Position numbers and translations under genes: made by a program | Part shown: positions 26,724 through 36,192 of the stretch, piece by piece | How positions within the stretch are numbered: the stretch's first letter is position 1 | Layout of the letters: every line of letters starts with the position of its first letter | NCBI RefSeq assembly: GCF_947331465.1 | Contig: NZ_CAMZOK010000001.1 | Location: 1 to 64,000 of the forward strand | Source: Shimia sp. Alg240-R146 | GTDB taxonomy: Bacteria; Pseudomonadota; Alphaproteobacteria; Rhodobacterales; Rhodobacteraceae | DNA length: 64,000 bases | Reading direction: 5' to 3' | Notes under the pieces: generated by a model | Told to the model about the DNA's origin: nothing | Seen by the model: the letters and a program-made list of their open reading frames with translations, nothing else | Database searches by the model: none

Positions 26724-28637
26724 ATGCCGCCCCCACCCAGTAAAATACAGGACATGACGGCCGCTGGCCTCAACCTGATCAAACAGGCGCTGTCGATCTA
26801 TGACAGCGACTTGAAACTGGTGGTGGCCAACACACGGTTCCGCGAAATGTTTTCAATCCCGCGTGCGCTGACGCAACCCGGTGCGGCCTTTTCCGACACC
26901 ATCAGGTTTTTGGTGGAAAACGGCGAATACGGGCATGTTCCTGAAGACACAGTCGAAGACTTCATCGCCGAACGGGTCGAGCGTGCGCTTGATTTTGAAC
27001 CCCACTACTTCGAACGCAAACGCGCCGATGGACGCTGGGTGAGCGTCGAAGGATCGCCCTTGCCGCAAGGTGGCTGGGTGGCGGTTTATACCGACATCAC
27101 CTCGACCAAGCGGCAAGAGGCCCTATTGCGGTCCCGCTCTGAGGAGCTCTCGGACCAACTGCTCCAGCACGCCGAGGAATTATCTGCCACCAACCGCGAA
27201 CTCGAGGCCACCGTTCAAACGCTGGAAGAAGTCAAACGCCAGCTGATGGAAAGCGAAGCCCGCATGCGGCTGACGGCCGAAATGATGCCCGCCCACATTG
27301 CGCACCTTGGACCGGACCGGATCTATACCTATTCCAACCGCCGCCTGAGCGCGGTGATACCTGGGCGACCGTCTGACATTGTCGGGATGCACGCCAGCGA
27401 AGCTTTGGGGGCAAGCGCTTTTGAGGCGATTAAGCCCCATATGGATCGCGCCTTTATGGGCAAAGCATCGGTGTTTGAGTTCAATGAACATCCAAGCACA
27501 CGCCGTATTCGCGTGGCATTCACACCGGACGACACCACCGGCGACACGCACGGCGTTTATGTGCTGTCGATGGACGTGACCGAGGAAACCCAAGCCCGGG
27601 TGGCCTTGCAACAAACGCGGCGGCGCGAGATCGCAGCACAGATGACCAGTGGCCTTGCCCATGATTTTTCCAACCTGCTGACCATCATTTTGGGCACGCA
27701 GGGAAAGTTGTCCAAAATCACGCTGCCTGACGACGCACAAGCATTGGTCGAGGCCACACTTGGAGCCGCGCGACGGGGTGGCAAATTGTTGGATCAACTG
27801 GCCAATGTGACAGGCCCGCGTGTGCCGCGGCTGGAACCAACCAACATGCGCGCCTTCCTGTCCGATCTGGAAACACTGGCACGGCCCACGTTGGCCGCAG
27901 ATGTGACCCTGATCATTGAAAGCAGCATACCAGAAGGCACCGTGATGCTGGATCCTGCTATGTTGCAGGACAGTCTTGTGAATCTATTGCTAAACGCCCG
28001 CGACGCCTGTGGCGGGGCGGGCACCATTCTGCTGATTGCAGAGTTGGTACAGAACACCTGGGTGCAGTTCACCCTGCGCGACACCGGAACAGGGTTCAGC
28101 GACGAAGCCTTGATGCGCGCATTGGACCCGTTTTTTACCACCAAAGGTGCCGGTGGCAGCGGTTTGGGCCTCGCCATGGTTTACGACATGACCAAGCTTG
28201 TGGGCGGAGACATCAAGATCGGCAATACAGACACCGGCGGACAGGTGCGGCTGCGGCTGCCTTTGCGCAAAGCGATGCAGGGCACCTCACCGGGTCTTGT
28301 GCTGCTGGTTGAAGACAACCTCGACCTTCGGGGGCTATTTCGCGACATGCTGACCGACATGCAGCACACGGTGATCGAAGCCGCCAGCGTCGAAGAAGCC
28401 CGCCTTCTGCTGGAACAGGTGCCCGACATCTCGCTGGTGCTGTCTGACATCTCGCTGGAGGGCGATGCCACCGGTGTTGATCTTGTCCGTTCCCTGCGCA
28501 ACGATGCCATACCAGCCTATCTGATGACCTCCTTGCCGGTCAGCGATCCGCTCTATATTGCGGGCGCGGCCCGCGCGCCTGTGTTGTCAAAACCGTTCAC
28601 CGGCGACCAGCTTGACCAATTCCTGCATCCGAAGTGA
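26724..28637 (+). CDS. hybrid sensor histidine kinase with two PAS-like domains and a receiver
   Basis: This 637-residue soluble kinase has no transmembrane segment. Order: PAS-like domain (about 11-130, with LSIYDSDLKLVVANTRFR), coiled coil (135-180), second PAS-like domain (180-290), HisKA with LAHDFSNLLT (H313), HATPase with N-box VNLLLNARDAC, DTGTGF and GGSGLGLAMVYD, then a receiver domain (about 516-637, VLLVEDN...LVLSDISLEG...SKPF). It probably senses a cytosolic signal. The following OmpR-type regulator begins 7 bp after its stop and is the likely partner. Confidence 0.92.
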   Translation: MPPPPSKIQDMTAAGLNLIKQALSIYDSDLKLVVANTRFREMFSIPRALTQPGAAFSDTIRFLVENGEYGHVPEDTVEDFIAERVERALDFEPHYFERKRADGRWVSVEGSPLPQGGWVAVYTDITSTKRQEALLRSRSEELSDQLLQHAEELSATNRELEATVQTLEEVKRQLMESEARMRLTAEMMPAHIAHLGPDRIYTYSNRRLSAVIPGRPSDIVGMHASEALGASAFEAIKPHMDRAFMGKASVFEFNEHPSTRRIRVAFTPDDTTGDTHGVYVLSMDVTEETQARVALQQTRRREIAAQMTSGLAHDFSNLLTIILGTQGKLSKITLPDDAQALVEATLGAARRGGKLLDQLANVTGPRVPRLEPTNMRAFLSDLETLARPTLAADVTLIIESSIPEGTVMLDPAMLQDSLVNLLLNARDACGGAGTILLIAELVQNTWVQFTLRDTGTGFSDEALMRALDPFFTTKGAGGSGLGLAMVYDMTKLVGGDIKIGNTDTGGQVRLRLPLRKAMQGTSPGLVLLVEDNLDLRGLFRDMLTDMQHTVIEAASVEEARLLLEQVPDISLVLSDISLEGDATGVDLVRSLRNDAIPAYLMTSLPVSDPLYIAGAARAPVLSKPFTGDQLDQFLHPK

Positions 28638-28644
28638 GACAAAC

Positions 28645-29355
28645 ATGACCGCCCCGCTTGTCACTATCTTAGACGATGAACCTGAAATCCGCCGCATTCT
28701 GGCGGACGCTTTGGAGGACGCGGGGTTTCGCACCATGGGGTTTTCCCGCGCCACCGAGTTTGAGGCCATGTTGAAAACCACCACACCGGACGTTTGTCTG
28801 GTAGACCTCGGCCTGCCGGACAAGGATGGTTTGACGCTGGTACACCGCCTTGCACTAGAGGTCGGCGCAGCGGTGATCATCATTTCGGGCCGCGCACAGG
28901 TGCAGGACCGGATCACCGGTCTGGAACTTGGCGCGGATGACTACATCATCAAGCCGTTTGATCCAACCGAGGTGGTGGCACGCGTGCGGGTGCGTTTGCG
29001 CAAGGACCGTGTCACGCCCAAAGATTCTGGACCGGCGAACACCGCCGTCTTCAACGGCTGGACCGCTTATTTCGACCGCTATGTTCTCGAAGACGAGTCC
29101 GGCGGCGAAACCACCTTTTCGCACGCCGAAAGCGAAGTGCTGCGGCTGTTTCTGGAAAGCCCCAAGCGGTTGATCAGCCGCGCCCAGATGCAGGAAATCC
29201 TTGGCGGCGCGGCGGGCGAAAGCTTTGATCGGGCGATGGACGTGCGCATCTCGCGCTTGCGCACGAAATTGCGCGAAGACCCGAAAAACCCGCGCCTCAT
29301 CAAGACCATTTATGGTGCCGGATACATCTTTCTCGGTGACGTGGCCTGGCGGTAA
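28645..29355 (+). CDS. OmpR-family response regulator
   Basis: This 236-residue protein has a receiver domain with acidic pocket D10/D11, phosphoacceptor D54 (CLVDLGLPDKDG) and K104 region (DYIIKPFDP), then a winged-helix output domain (SHAESEVLRLFLESPKRLISRAQMQEIL ... RISRLRTKLRE ... KTIYGAGYIF). It should bind DNA when phosphorylated by the upstream kinase. The chosen ATG follows the kinase stop by 7 bp. Targets are unknown. Confidence 0.94.
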   Translation: MTAPLVTILDDEPEIRRILADALEDAGFRTMGFSRATEFEAMLKTTTPDVCLVDLGLPDKDGLTLVHRLALEVGAAVIIISGRAQVQDRITGLELGADDYIIKPFDPTEVVARVRVRLRKDRVTPKDSGPANTAVFNGWTAYFDRYVLEDESGGETTFSHAESEVLRLFLESPKRLISRAQMQEILGGAAGESFDRAMDVRISRLRTKLREDPKNPRLIKTIYGAGYIFLGDVAWR

Positions 29356-29502
29356 AGACCACCTGAAATCTCCATCAATATCTGGGTCTTACCCCACAAT
29401 ATGCGGTTTTCGTAGATTCCTGCCACAAAATGAGCTATGGTCGTCTTATTGTTTAGTGGCGATGCAGGCCACACTGGCCTGCGGATTTAAGAGGTTGGCG
29501 AC

Positions 29503-29901
29503 GTGACCATGCTTGAGCATTACACCGCTTTGACCGCCCTTTGGGTTGGTGTCGCATGGGCTCCCTATATCGTTGATAGACTTCTGGTCAGGGGCATAAT
29601 GGGAGCCCTTGCCAATCCAAGCCCCGACGCAATCCCGCAATCAGCCTGGGCCCAGCGCGCAAAATGCGCACACAAGGTGGCCATCGAAGCCTTCCTCCCC
29701 TTCGGTGTATTGGCGCTTATGGCAATGATGCGGGCTCCCGACGATGTTTATGCAGGTACGCTGGCGATGGTCTTTTTCTACGCCCTCGTTGCACACTATG
29801 TGATCTATCTGCTGGGCATAACTGTGCTGCGCACCTTGGCCTTTGTCGGCGCCGCCGGCGCGACCGGTTTGATGGCGCTGCACGTGTTGGGGGTCACCTA
29901 A
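29503..29901 (+). CDS. MAPEG family membrane protein
   Basis: This 132-residue protein has four predicted helices and the MAPEG motif WAQRAKCAHKVAIEAFLPFGVLALM, as in microsomal glutathione transferase-like proteins. A role in glutathione or lipid-type chemistry is possible but unproven for bacterial members. The GTG start at 29503 is favoured by AAGAGG eight bases upstream; an ATG six bases later is an alternative. It ends at a terminator. Confidence 0.82.
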   Translation: MTMLEHYTALTALWVGVAWAPYIVDRLLVRGIMGALANPSPDAIPQSAWAQRAKCAHKVAIEAFLPFGVLALMAMMRAPDDVYAGTLAMVFFYALVAHYVIYLLGITVLRTLAFVGAAGATGLMALHVLGVT

Positions 29902-29927
29902 GAAATCTCACGGATCACTCCCGCCTT

Positions 29928-29966
29928 CCCCGCAGTCCAGACCATCGGCTGCGGGGCTCTTTTTTG
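29928..29966 (+). terminator. Rho-independent terminator after the MAPEG gene
   Basis: Stem CCCCGCAG/CTGCGGGG with a 13-base loop, followed by CTCTTTTTT. Confidence 0.85.
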
Positions 29967-30016
29967 GGAAAATTCCATCAGCCGAACGTGGTTGAATGGC
30001 AGCACGTTATCAAACG

Positions 30017-30889
30017 TCAGGCAACAAATTCGCCGCGCCGCGCCCTGAATTCCGGCACCAACATGTCGCGAAAAGCTTTGACTTTGGCGCTGGGCCAAAC
30101 GTCAGGATGACCGACAAGCCAGATATCCATATATGATTGTGGCTCCAATGCTGGCACCTGCACCAATCCCGGAGTGTGGCGCCCTAAAAACATAGGCATC
30201 CGCACCACGCCAAGACCCGCGACCGCCGCCCCGATCATCGCCGCCATATCGTTGCACGTCAGGATCACGCGGCTGTTGGGGAACCGCGCCTGAGCTGCCT
30301 TAGGCACCTGCGCGTATTGCTCATAAATGATCCAGTCGACCTGAGCCTCAGGCCCTATGGCCATGCGTTCGGCCCAAATCGGTGCCGCGAAACTCGCCGT
30401 TTCTTGGGCTGCCATGCGCAAACCCGTCAACGTGTCGCCTGGTGAACTGCTGATACGCACGGCCAAATCAGCTTCGCGGCGGGCTAAATCCGCCAGTTCA
30501 TTGTTTGCCTTTAGGGTCACGTCTACCTTCGGATGCGCCGCGACAAACCGCTCGATCACTGGCGCGATGAATGGCCCGATCATCAGCTGCGGAGCCGTCA
30601 GTACCAGCCGCCCGGAAAGGCGTTGATCCCGCCCCTGCAATTGCCGCATCATATCGAGCTCGCGCTCTTCCATGCCGCTGGCGTGTTCCGCCACCCTGAG
30701 GCCAGCCTCGGTGGGTCGATACCCATCGGCCAAGCGCTCAAACAAAATGAGGTCCAAGGCCGCCTCCGCCCGCGCCACACGCCGTGCCACGGTAGTGTAG
30801 TTCACGCCAAGGCTTGCGCCCGCCGCAGCAAGCGAGCCGCCGCGTATCACGTGTAAAACCGTGCGAAGATCGTCCCAGTCTGTCGTCAT
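30017..30889 (-). CDS. LysR-family transcriptional regulator
   Basis: This protein of about 290 residues has the N-terminal winged helix (LRTVLHVIRGGSLAAAGASLGVNYTTVARRVARAEAALDLILFER) and the periplasmic-binding-like effector domain (LVLTAPQLMIGPFIAPVIERF). It is divergent from the DUF1330 gene with a 100 bp shared region, the usual layout for a LysR activator and its target. The start at 30889 is favoured by MTTDWDDL aligning with family N-termini. Confidence 0.92.
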   Translation of the reverse strand: MTTDWDDLRTVLHVIRGGSLAAAGASLGVNYTTVARRVARAEAALDLILFERLADGYRPTEAGLRVAEHASGMEERELDMMRQLQGRDQRLSGRLVLTAPQLMIGPFIAPVIERFVAAHPKVDVTLKANNELADLARREADLAVRISSSPGDTLTGLRMAAQETASFAAPIWAERMAIGPEAQVDWIIYEQYAQVPKAAQARFPNSRVILTCNDMAAMIGAAVAGLGVVRMPMFLGRHTPGLVQVPALEPQSYMDIWLVGHPDVWPSAKVKAFRDMLVPEFRARRGEFVA

Positions 30890-30891
30890 GA

Positions 30892-30907
30892 CATGCAGTA
30901 TTGCATG
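30892..30907. promoter_or_regulatory. palindrome, candidate LysR operator
   Basis: CATGCA-GTAT-TGCATG, a perfect inverted repeat located 3 bp upstream of the lysR start in the divergent region. Autoregulation is plausible. Confidence 0.45.
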
Positions 30908-30989
30908 CCTAATGTGCAAATCCACGCGTTTTTGCAAATGCGCGAAAAGCCTAGGTTGGTTACACCACCAACCCGCAGGGAGATTTCCA

Positions 30990-31271
30990 ATGATTTACGC
31001 CTACGCCAAATTGACCGTCACCAATCCCGAAGCCCTGGCTGCCTACCGCGACAAAGCTGGCGAAGCTCTTGCCCGCCACGGCGGCAAGGTGGAGCAGGCC
31101 AGCGGCGCGACTCTGGCCATTGACGGCACGCCGGACATGCCCGACGTGGCCGCGATCCTGTCTTTTCCCGACAAAGACAGCGCGCTGGGCTGGATCAATG
31201 ATCCGTCGTTGGCTGACGTACACGCGCTGCGGCGCAACGCGGGAGGATCCGACATCGTCCTGCTGACCTAG
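30990..31271 (+). CDS. DUF1330 family protein
   Basis: A 93-residue ferredoxin-like fold protein starting MIYAYAKLTVTNPEALAAYRDKAGEAL, with the family pattern WINDPSLADVHALRRNAGGSDIVLL near the C-terminus. DUF1330 proteins resemble the dimeric alpha-beta barrel of monooxygenases such as ABM, but no activity is known. GGGAGATTT precedes the ATG. Probably controlled by the divergent LysR. Confidence 0.88.
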   Translation: MIYAYAKLTVTNPEALAAYRDKAGEALARHGGKVEQASGATLAIDGTPDMPDVAAILSFPDKDSALGWINDPSLADVHALRRNAGGSDIVLLT

Positions 31272-31341
31272 GCGAGACTTACCTAAAGTCCCCGATATAG
31301 ACCCTATTGCGCCGAGAATCGCGGCGCAGTAGGATTCAGTC

Positions 31342-31569
31342 ATGGCCATCTGCATCCTATACAAGCCATCCCGCAAAACCCGTCCGCGGTTCTACCGCGT
31401 CGAGATTGCAATGAACCTCTTTGAGGAAGTCTCGGTCATGCGCGAATGGGGTGTTGCCGGCGGTCAGGGACGGTCAATGGTCAGCGTCTTTGGCAATCTG
31501 CGGGAGGCGTCCAACGCCGCCGACAGCTATCGCCGCCGCGCGCAACGACGTGGGTATCAGCGCGACTAG
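31342..31569 (+). CDS. single-domain WGR protein
   Basis: A 75-residue protein made of a single WGR domain: [41 protein letters not shown]. In PARPs and MolR-type regulators this domain binds nucleic acid. Here the name-giving arginine is replaced by valine (WGV), and no other domain is fused. Its stop overlaps the stop of the convergent amidase at CTAG. Function unknown. Confidence 0.85.
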   Translation: MAICILYKPSRKTRPRFYRVEIAMNLFEEVSVMREWGVAGGQGRSMVSVFGNLREASNAADSYRRRAQRRGYQRD

Positions 31570-32765
31570 TTCGACAGCCGCGCCACAGCCCGCGCCAACA
31601 CGTTCAGACCGGTCACAAGATCCGCCTCATCGGTGTCCTCTGTAAATGCGTGACTAATCCCGCCAATTGACGGCACAAAAAGCATGGCCACCGGCATCAA
31701 CGCAGAGACACAGGTTGCGTCATGCAGCGCGCCGGACGGCATTTCGCGCCATTTCGCTGGCGCTTCCGCCTCCGCAGCGTCGATAAGCGCCGCTTTCAAA
31801 CGGCTGTCCATCGCGACGGGATCCAGCGCCCAATAATCGCTGATCTCTACGCCAAGTCCACGCGCCTCGCCTACCTCTCGCGCAATGTCACGGATGATTG
31901 CTTCCATCGTGTCCAGCCGCACCGGGTCGCGGTCGCGCCATTGCATCGAGAACCGCACCTCACCGGGCACAATTGAACTGGCGTTTGGATGCACGCTGAT
32001 ATGTCCATTGGTCCAAACCGTGCTGTCGCTCACAACCGGAACAAAGGCCGCATTGATCCCGCTGATACACGCCACCAATCCCTGCACTGCATCACGGCGG
32101 TAATGCATCGGTGTGGTCCCTGCATGGTTCTGATCGCCGGTGAATGTGATGTTGAGATCGCGAATGCCGACGATGTCACTCACCACCCCAATTGCCTCAC
32201 CCGACTGATCAAGCCACGGCCCCTGCTCGATGTGCATCTCGATGAAACCCGTGAAAAGGGCCGGATCGACAAATCCATCGGCCAGATGCTCCACAGCTGC
32301 CCGCGCCTCGCCAAAGGTCACCCCGTCGAAATCCTTGAACCCGTCTGCAGTTTCCAACGAAACCCCACCGGACCAAATCGAACTTGCCGTGGTGCCGCCA
32401 AAGCGGCCTTCTTCATCCTGAAAGGCGACCACCGAAACCGCTGGTCCGCCCGCCTCTTGCGCTGCCCGCGCCACTTCCAGCGCAGCGATCACGCCCAGCG
32501 CCCCATCGAGCCAACCGCCCTCCGGTTGGCTGTCTGAGTGTGATCCCATCAGCAAAGACGCGCCTTCGGCCAGCCCCCAAACCGATCCCGCCGGATCCAC
32601 ATGAGGCCGCAATCCCGCCGCCTCAAACTGGGCACACAGCCAAGCCCGCGCATCCAGATCAGCCTGCGAAAACGCCGGACGTATCACGCCTTTGCCAACA
32701 CCTGCCGCGCCGAAACTGCGTAATTTGTGCAGGTCTTTCAAAAAACGTTCAGGTTGGATCTTCAT
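31566..32765 (-). CDS. Zn-dependent amidase/hydantoinase (N-carbamoyl-L-amino acid hydrolase type)
   Basis: This 399-residue M20-like enzyme belongs to the carbamoylase/allantoate amidohydrolase/beta-ureidopropionase family. Metal ligands appear as [19 protein letters not shown] (H and D), [10 protein letters not shown] (glutamates) and [10 protein letters not shown] (H). GRF is replaced by GGWLDG in the first motif, a common variant. The ATG at 32765 has GGAGG nine bases upstream; the longer frame adds an implausible leader. The substrate (ureido acid) is not defined by context. Confidence 0.88.
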   Translation of the reverse strand: MKIQPERFLKDLHKLRSFGAAGVGKGVIRPAFSQADLDARAWLCAQFEAAGLRPHVDPAGSVWGLAEGASLLMGSHSDSQPEGGWLDGALGVIAALEVARAAQEAGGPAVSVVAFQDEEGRFGGTTASSIWSGGVSLETADGFKDFDGVTFGEARAAVEHLADGFVDPALFTGFIEMHIEQGPWLDQSGEAIGVVSDIVGIRDLNITFTGDQNHAGTTPMHYRRDAVQGLVACISGINAAFVPVVSDSTVWTNGHISVHPNASSIVPGEVRFSMQWRDRDPVRLDTMEAIIRDIAREVGEARGLGVEISDYWALDPVAMDSRLKAALIDAAEAEAPAKWREMPSGALHDATCVSALMPVAMLFVPSIGGISHAFTEDTDEADLVTGLNVLARAVARLSN

Positions 32766-32939
32766 ATCGGCCTCCGAGCTTTCTGTTCCCAAAATACCGC
32801 CGCCGGAGGCGCCCGCAACAACAACCCTCGCGCAAGCCAAAAGTCGCCAACACCACCGCTGCAAAAAGCCCCTGCGTCATCCCCCTTTCCCCGATCGCGA
32901 AGGTGGCTTACTCAGGGCACACGTTAAAGGAGCTGCCGC

Positions 32940-33599
32940 ATGCCGCATATCACTCTGGTCCGCCACGGGCAGGCCAACACCGAAGCCCGCGATGAAGAAA
33001 GCTATGACCGCCTGTCCGAGCTCGGTCACCAGCAGGCCGCATGGCTGGGCGGTCACATGCGCGCCACTGGCGATCACTTTCAACGCGTGTTCACCGGCGC
33101 CATGCGGCGACACCGCGAAACCGCATCCGGCATGCGGGCGCAGGATCATGCCGAAGTTGTCGAAGACCCACGCCTGAACGAATTTGCTTACTTCACGCTG
33201 AGCCAGCTGATGGAAGAGCAACACGGCCTAGAGGTTCCCACAGAACGCGAGGGATTCGTGCGTCATCTGCCGACAGTTTTGGGCGCGTGGGAACGTGGCG
33301 AAATCGAAGATGTGCCGGAAACCCACACAGAGTTCTCGACCCGCGTGCGCGATGCGATGGCTGAAATCGCTGCCGGTCAGGGGCGCGCGCTGGTGGTTAC
33401 CTCGGGTGGTCTGATCGGAACCGTTTTGCGTCAAACGCTGGATCTCGATGTGTCGGGGTGGGCGCGCATGTGCCTTGCAATCCAGAACACGTCAGTGCAC
33501 CGCTGGCAAATGGTGCTGGATGAGCCGCTTTTGGTGCAGTTTAACATGATCTCGCATTTGGAAGCACCAGACCGACAGCACGCACAAACCCATCTTTGA
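32940..33599 (+). CDS. histidine phosphatase family protein
   Basis: This 219-residue protein starts MPHITLVRHGQANTEARDEESYDRLSELGHQQA, with the RHG phosphohistidine motif, a second arginine in VFTGAMRRHRETASGM, and a second catalytic histidine region VVTSGGLIGTVLRQ, where the usual SHG histidine appears as SGG. Substrate unknown. Strong GGAG at the start. Divergent from the amidase gene. Confidence 0.9.
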   Translation: MPHITLVRHGQANTEARDEESYDRLSELGHQQAAWLGGHMRATGDHFQRVFTGAMRRHRETASGMRAQDHAEVVEDPRLNEFAYFTLSQLMEEQHGLEVPTEREGFVRHLPTVLGAWERGEIEDVPETHTEFSTRVRDAMAEIAAGQGRALVVTSGGLIGTVLRQTLDLDVSGWARMCLAIQNTSVHRWQMVLDEPLLVQFNMISHLEAPDRQHAQTHL

Positions 33600-33696
33600 T
33601 CGGTATTTGCCTTTTGGCGTGCGGACAGGCTTAAATGCACCATGACTCGCGTGGGCGCCTGAGTGGCGTTCCTAAATTTGCGGGGCGGGAGGGGAT

Positions 33697-34923
33697 ATGT
33701 TTGCACGATTTTTTGCAGCGTGCCTGATGGCTCTACTGAGCCTTGGCGCGCCTGTGACCGCATCCGAATGGCAATTCCTCTCGGCGGCTGACGCTGGCAG
33801 CGGCGAAGGCTCTGATCTGGCGCGCGTTCGGAAACAGGGACATGTCGCGGGCGTCATGCTTGATCTGGAGACAGACCGCTGGGTCATGATCGCGTCGATC
33901 CTGGCGTTTGAGGGTGACGCCCCTGTCGAAATGCGCGTGCTACGCAAAGGCGAGACCTTATCGCGGGCAATTCCGCAGAACCAACGCTCAAAAAACTCTT
34001 CGTCATTGTCAGGGCAGGAAACGCTGATCTTCTGGCTGTCAGAGCCTGAACTGGAATGGCTGATGTCCGGCAGCGAACTGCGTCTCAAGGTCGGTGACCG
34101 GTTTTACGCCTTTCCGCTTACTGGTTCGCGCACAGCGTTGTCACGTCTGATCGACACACTCACCCCGATGCGCGAAGCGATGGCCGACGACCGCCAACAT
34201 AGCATGGGGCAGGCAATGTCGGATTGCGATCAACAGGCGGCGCACCCTTGGGATGACCGGCGCATGGTCGAGCATGGCATTGAGTGGGGCGACATGTATG
34301 GCGAGGTTGCGGTCGCTTCCTGCCGCGAAGCCGTGGCCCACGCGCAAGGCACTGAACGGGTGCAGATGCTTTATCAACTGGGCCGGGCGCTCGACAAAAC
34401 CAAGGACCCCGAGGCGCTGCGGGTGCTGTTTGAAGCCGGAGAAAACTACGGTCACCCCATGGCGCTCAATCATCTTGCACTGCTGTATTGGGATGGTGAT
34501 TACACCGACAAAGATCTGGTTCTCGCCGAGCGGTTTTTTCGCATGTCGCACGATCGTGGCAACGTGGTTGGGTCCTACAATCTTGCGCGGTTCTACCTGA
34601 AGGAACATGGCGATGAGGCGTCGCGACGCGACGAGGCTTATGATCTGTTAGGAGCCGCTGCGACGGACGGATATCCGCAAGCTCAGGAGCGGCTGGGCAA
34701 AGAGATCATGGCCGGAAAAATCGCCGGGCGGCCGGACTTTGAAGCGCTTTATTTTCTTGAGGAGGCCTCAGAGGCCGGACGCGGCGGCGCCAGCATGGCT
34801 CTCGCGGAAATATACCGCGATGGCACCTTGGTAGGTGCGGATCCAAAACAGTATCTGAAATACCTTAAACGCGCTGCTAGTCAGGGCAACGCGGCGGCCA
34901 AGAAAGCGTTGGGTGTCGAGTGA
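33697..34923 (+). CDS. exported Sel1-repeat protein
   Basis: This 408-residue protein has a signal peptide (MFARFFAACLMALLSLGAPVTA). Residues 25-150 form a beta-rich domain of unknown type, resembling the region of IalB-like invasion proteins only superficially. From about 235 to 408 there are Sel1-type TPR repeats (HPMALNHLALLYWDGDY, NVVGSYNLARFYLKEHGD, YPQAQERLGKEI, GASMALAEIYRDG, NAAAKKALG). Such repeats mediate protein interaction in the periplasm. No partner gene is evident. Confidence 0.8.
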   Translation: MFARFFAACLMALLSLGAPVTASEWQFLSAADAGSGEGSDLARVRKQGHVAGVMLDLETDRWVMIASILAFEGDAPVEMRVLRKGETLSRAIPQNQRSKNSSSLSGQETLIFWLSEPELEWLMSGSELRLKVGDRFYAFPLTGSRTALSRLIDTLTPMREAMADDRQHSMGQAMSDCDQQAAHPWDDRRMVEHGIEWGDMYGEVAVASCREAVAHAQGTERVQMLYQLGRALDKTKDPEALRVLFEAGENYGHPMALNHLALLYWDGDYTDKDLVLAERFFRMSHDRGNVVGSYNLARFYLKEHGDEASRRDEAYDLLGAAATDGYPQAQERLGKEIMAGKIAGRPDFEALYFLEEASEAGRGGASMALAEIYRDGTLVGADPKQYLKYLKRAASQGNAAAKKALGVE

Positions 34924-34946
34924 TGCGTCACACCTGATCTAAGGCT

Positions 34947-35126
34947 TCACGCCTTATCGGCATGGTCCTTGTGCACAAATTTTGCGTCACAGTAGGGGCA
35001 TTCCACCCAACCATGCTCCATCGGCATTTGCAGCCAGACGCGCGGATGACCCAAAGCGCCCTCCCCGCCATCACAGGAAATGCGATAGCTGTCCACGATC
35101 TTGGTTTCGGGGGCCTCGATGGTCAT
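34947..35126 (-). CDS. zf-CHCC zinc-finger protein
   Basis: A 59-residue protein with [17 protein letters not shown] and [10 protein letters not shown], giving ligands C18, H27, C43 and C46, the CHCC zinc finger of the NDUFS6-like family. In alphaproteobacteria such proteins are separate small genes associated with complex I, though no nuo gene is in this window. It is encoded by the last part of a longer open frame whose upstream part is spurious. Divergent from the ABC ATPase. Confidence 0.9.
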   Translation of the reverse strand: MTIEAPETKIVDSYRISCDGGEGALGHPRVWLQMPMEHGWVECPYCDAKFVHKDHADKA

Positions 35127-35234
35127 ATCTGGGTCGTCCTTGACAAAATTACTGCGCCGCCCGCGGTTGTAGGGTCCGGCGGCTTTGGATAAGCACGGAT
35201 CATAGGGATTGCGCAGCGAGGAGCAAGAGCGGCC

Positions 35235-36167
35235 ATGACCCAGAACGCCATCGAAATCGCCGGGCTGCAAAAGACATACCGCGGCGGGCGCAACGAACCT
35301 GAGAAACACGCTCTTAAGGGTGTGGATCTGAGCATTCCCGCAGGCTCGATATTTGGCCTTTTGGGACCCAATGGCGCGGGTAAATCCACTATGATCAACA
35401 TCATGGCGGGCCTTGTGACAAAAACCGCAGGTTCGGTACGCATCTGGGGGTTTGATCAGGATGAAAACCCTCGCCAATCCCGCGCTGCGATTGGGGTGAT
35501 GCCGCAAGAGTTGAACCTCGATCCTTTTTTCACACCGCGCGCAGCGCTGGAGGTTCAGGCCGGACTTTATGGCGTGCCGAAATCCCAACGCCAAAGTGAC
35601 GAAATTCTTGCAATGGTTGGCCTGTCGGACAAAGCCGAAGCTTATGCGCGCACCCTTTCTGGCGGCATGCGGCGGCGCCTTTTGTTGGGCAAAGCGTTGG
35701 TGCATCATCCGCAAATTCTGGTTTTGGACGAGCCGACGGCTGGCGTGGACATCGAATTGCGTCAAATGCTGTGGGCAAACATCCGAAAACTAAACGCCGA
35801 GCGTGGCATGACCATCATTCTCACAACGCACTACCTTGAGGAAGCCGAGGAGATGTGTGACGAAATCGCGATTATCAACCACGGTGAAATGGTGGCACGG
35901 GACAGCACCGCAAACCTACTTGGGCAGATTGACAGCAAATGCATGGTGATTGACCCCGTAGAGACACCCGTCCGACTGCCAGAATTGGCCGGAGTCGATG
36001 TGGCTCAGCGGGACAGCGGCGCACTTGCCCTGACCTACCAAGCAGGTGCCACCAGCGCCGAAGACGTTTTGCGCGCAGTGCGCGACGCGGGCATTGCGAT
36101 AGCTGACGTGAAGACAGAGCAAGCCGATCTTGAGGATGTTTTCCTCAAACTGACAAAATCATCCTGA
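35235..36167 (+). CDS. ABC-2 type ABC transporter ATP-binding protein without adjacent permease
   Basis: This 310-residue ATPase has Walker [11 protein letters not shown], signature [15 protein letters not shown], Walker [13 protein letters not shown] and H-loop [13 protein letters not shown], typical of NodI/YadG-like drug or polysaccharide exporters. Its C-terminal 80 residues extend beyond the ATPase core. No permease follows: the next gene is on the opposite strand 26 bp downstream. The transported substrate is unknown. Confidence 0.92.
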   Translation: MTQNAIEIAGLQKTYRGGRNEPEKHALKGVDLSIPAGSIFGLLGPNGAGKSTMINIMAGLVTKTAGSVRIWGFDQDENPRQSRAAIGVMPQELNLDPFFTPRAALEVQAGLYGVPKSQRQSDEILAMVGLSDKAEAYARTLSGGMRRRLLLGKALVHHPQILVLDEPTAGVDIELRQMLWANIRKLNAERGMTIILTTHYLEEAEEMCDEIAIINHGEMVARDSTANLLGQIDSKCMVIDPVETPVRLPELAGVDVAQRDSGALALTYQAGATSAEDVLRAVRDAGIAIADVKTEQADLEDVFLKLTKSS

Positions 36168-36192
36168 ACCTTAGGGTGGATCCTACGCTTGC

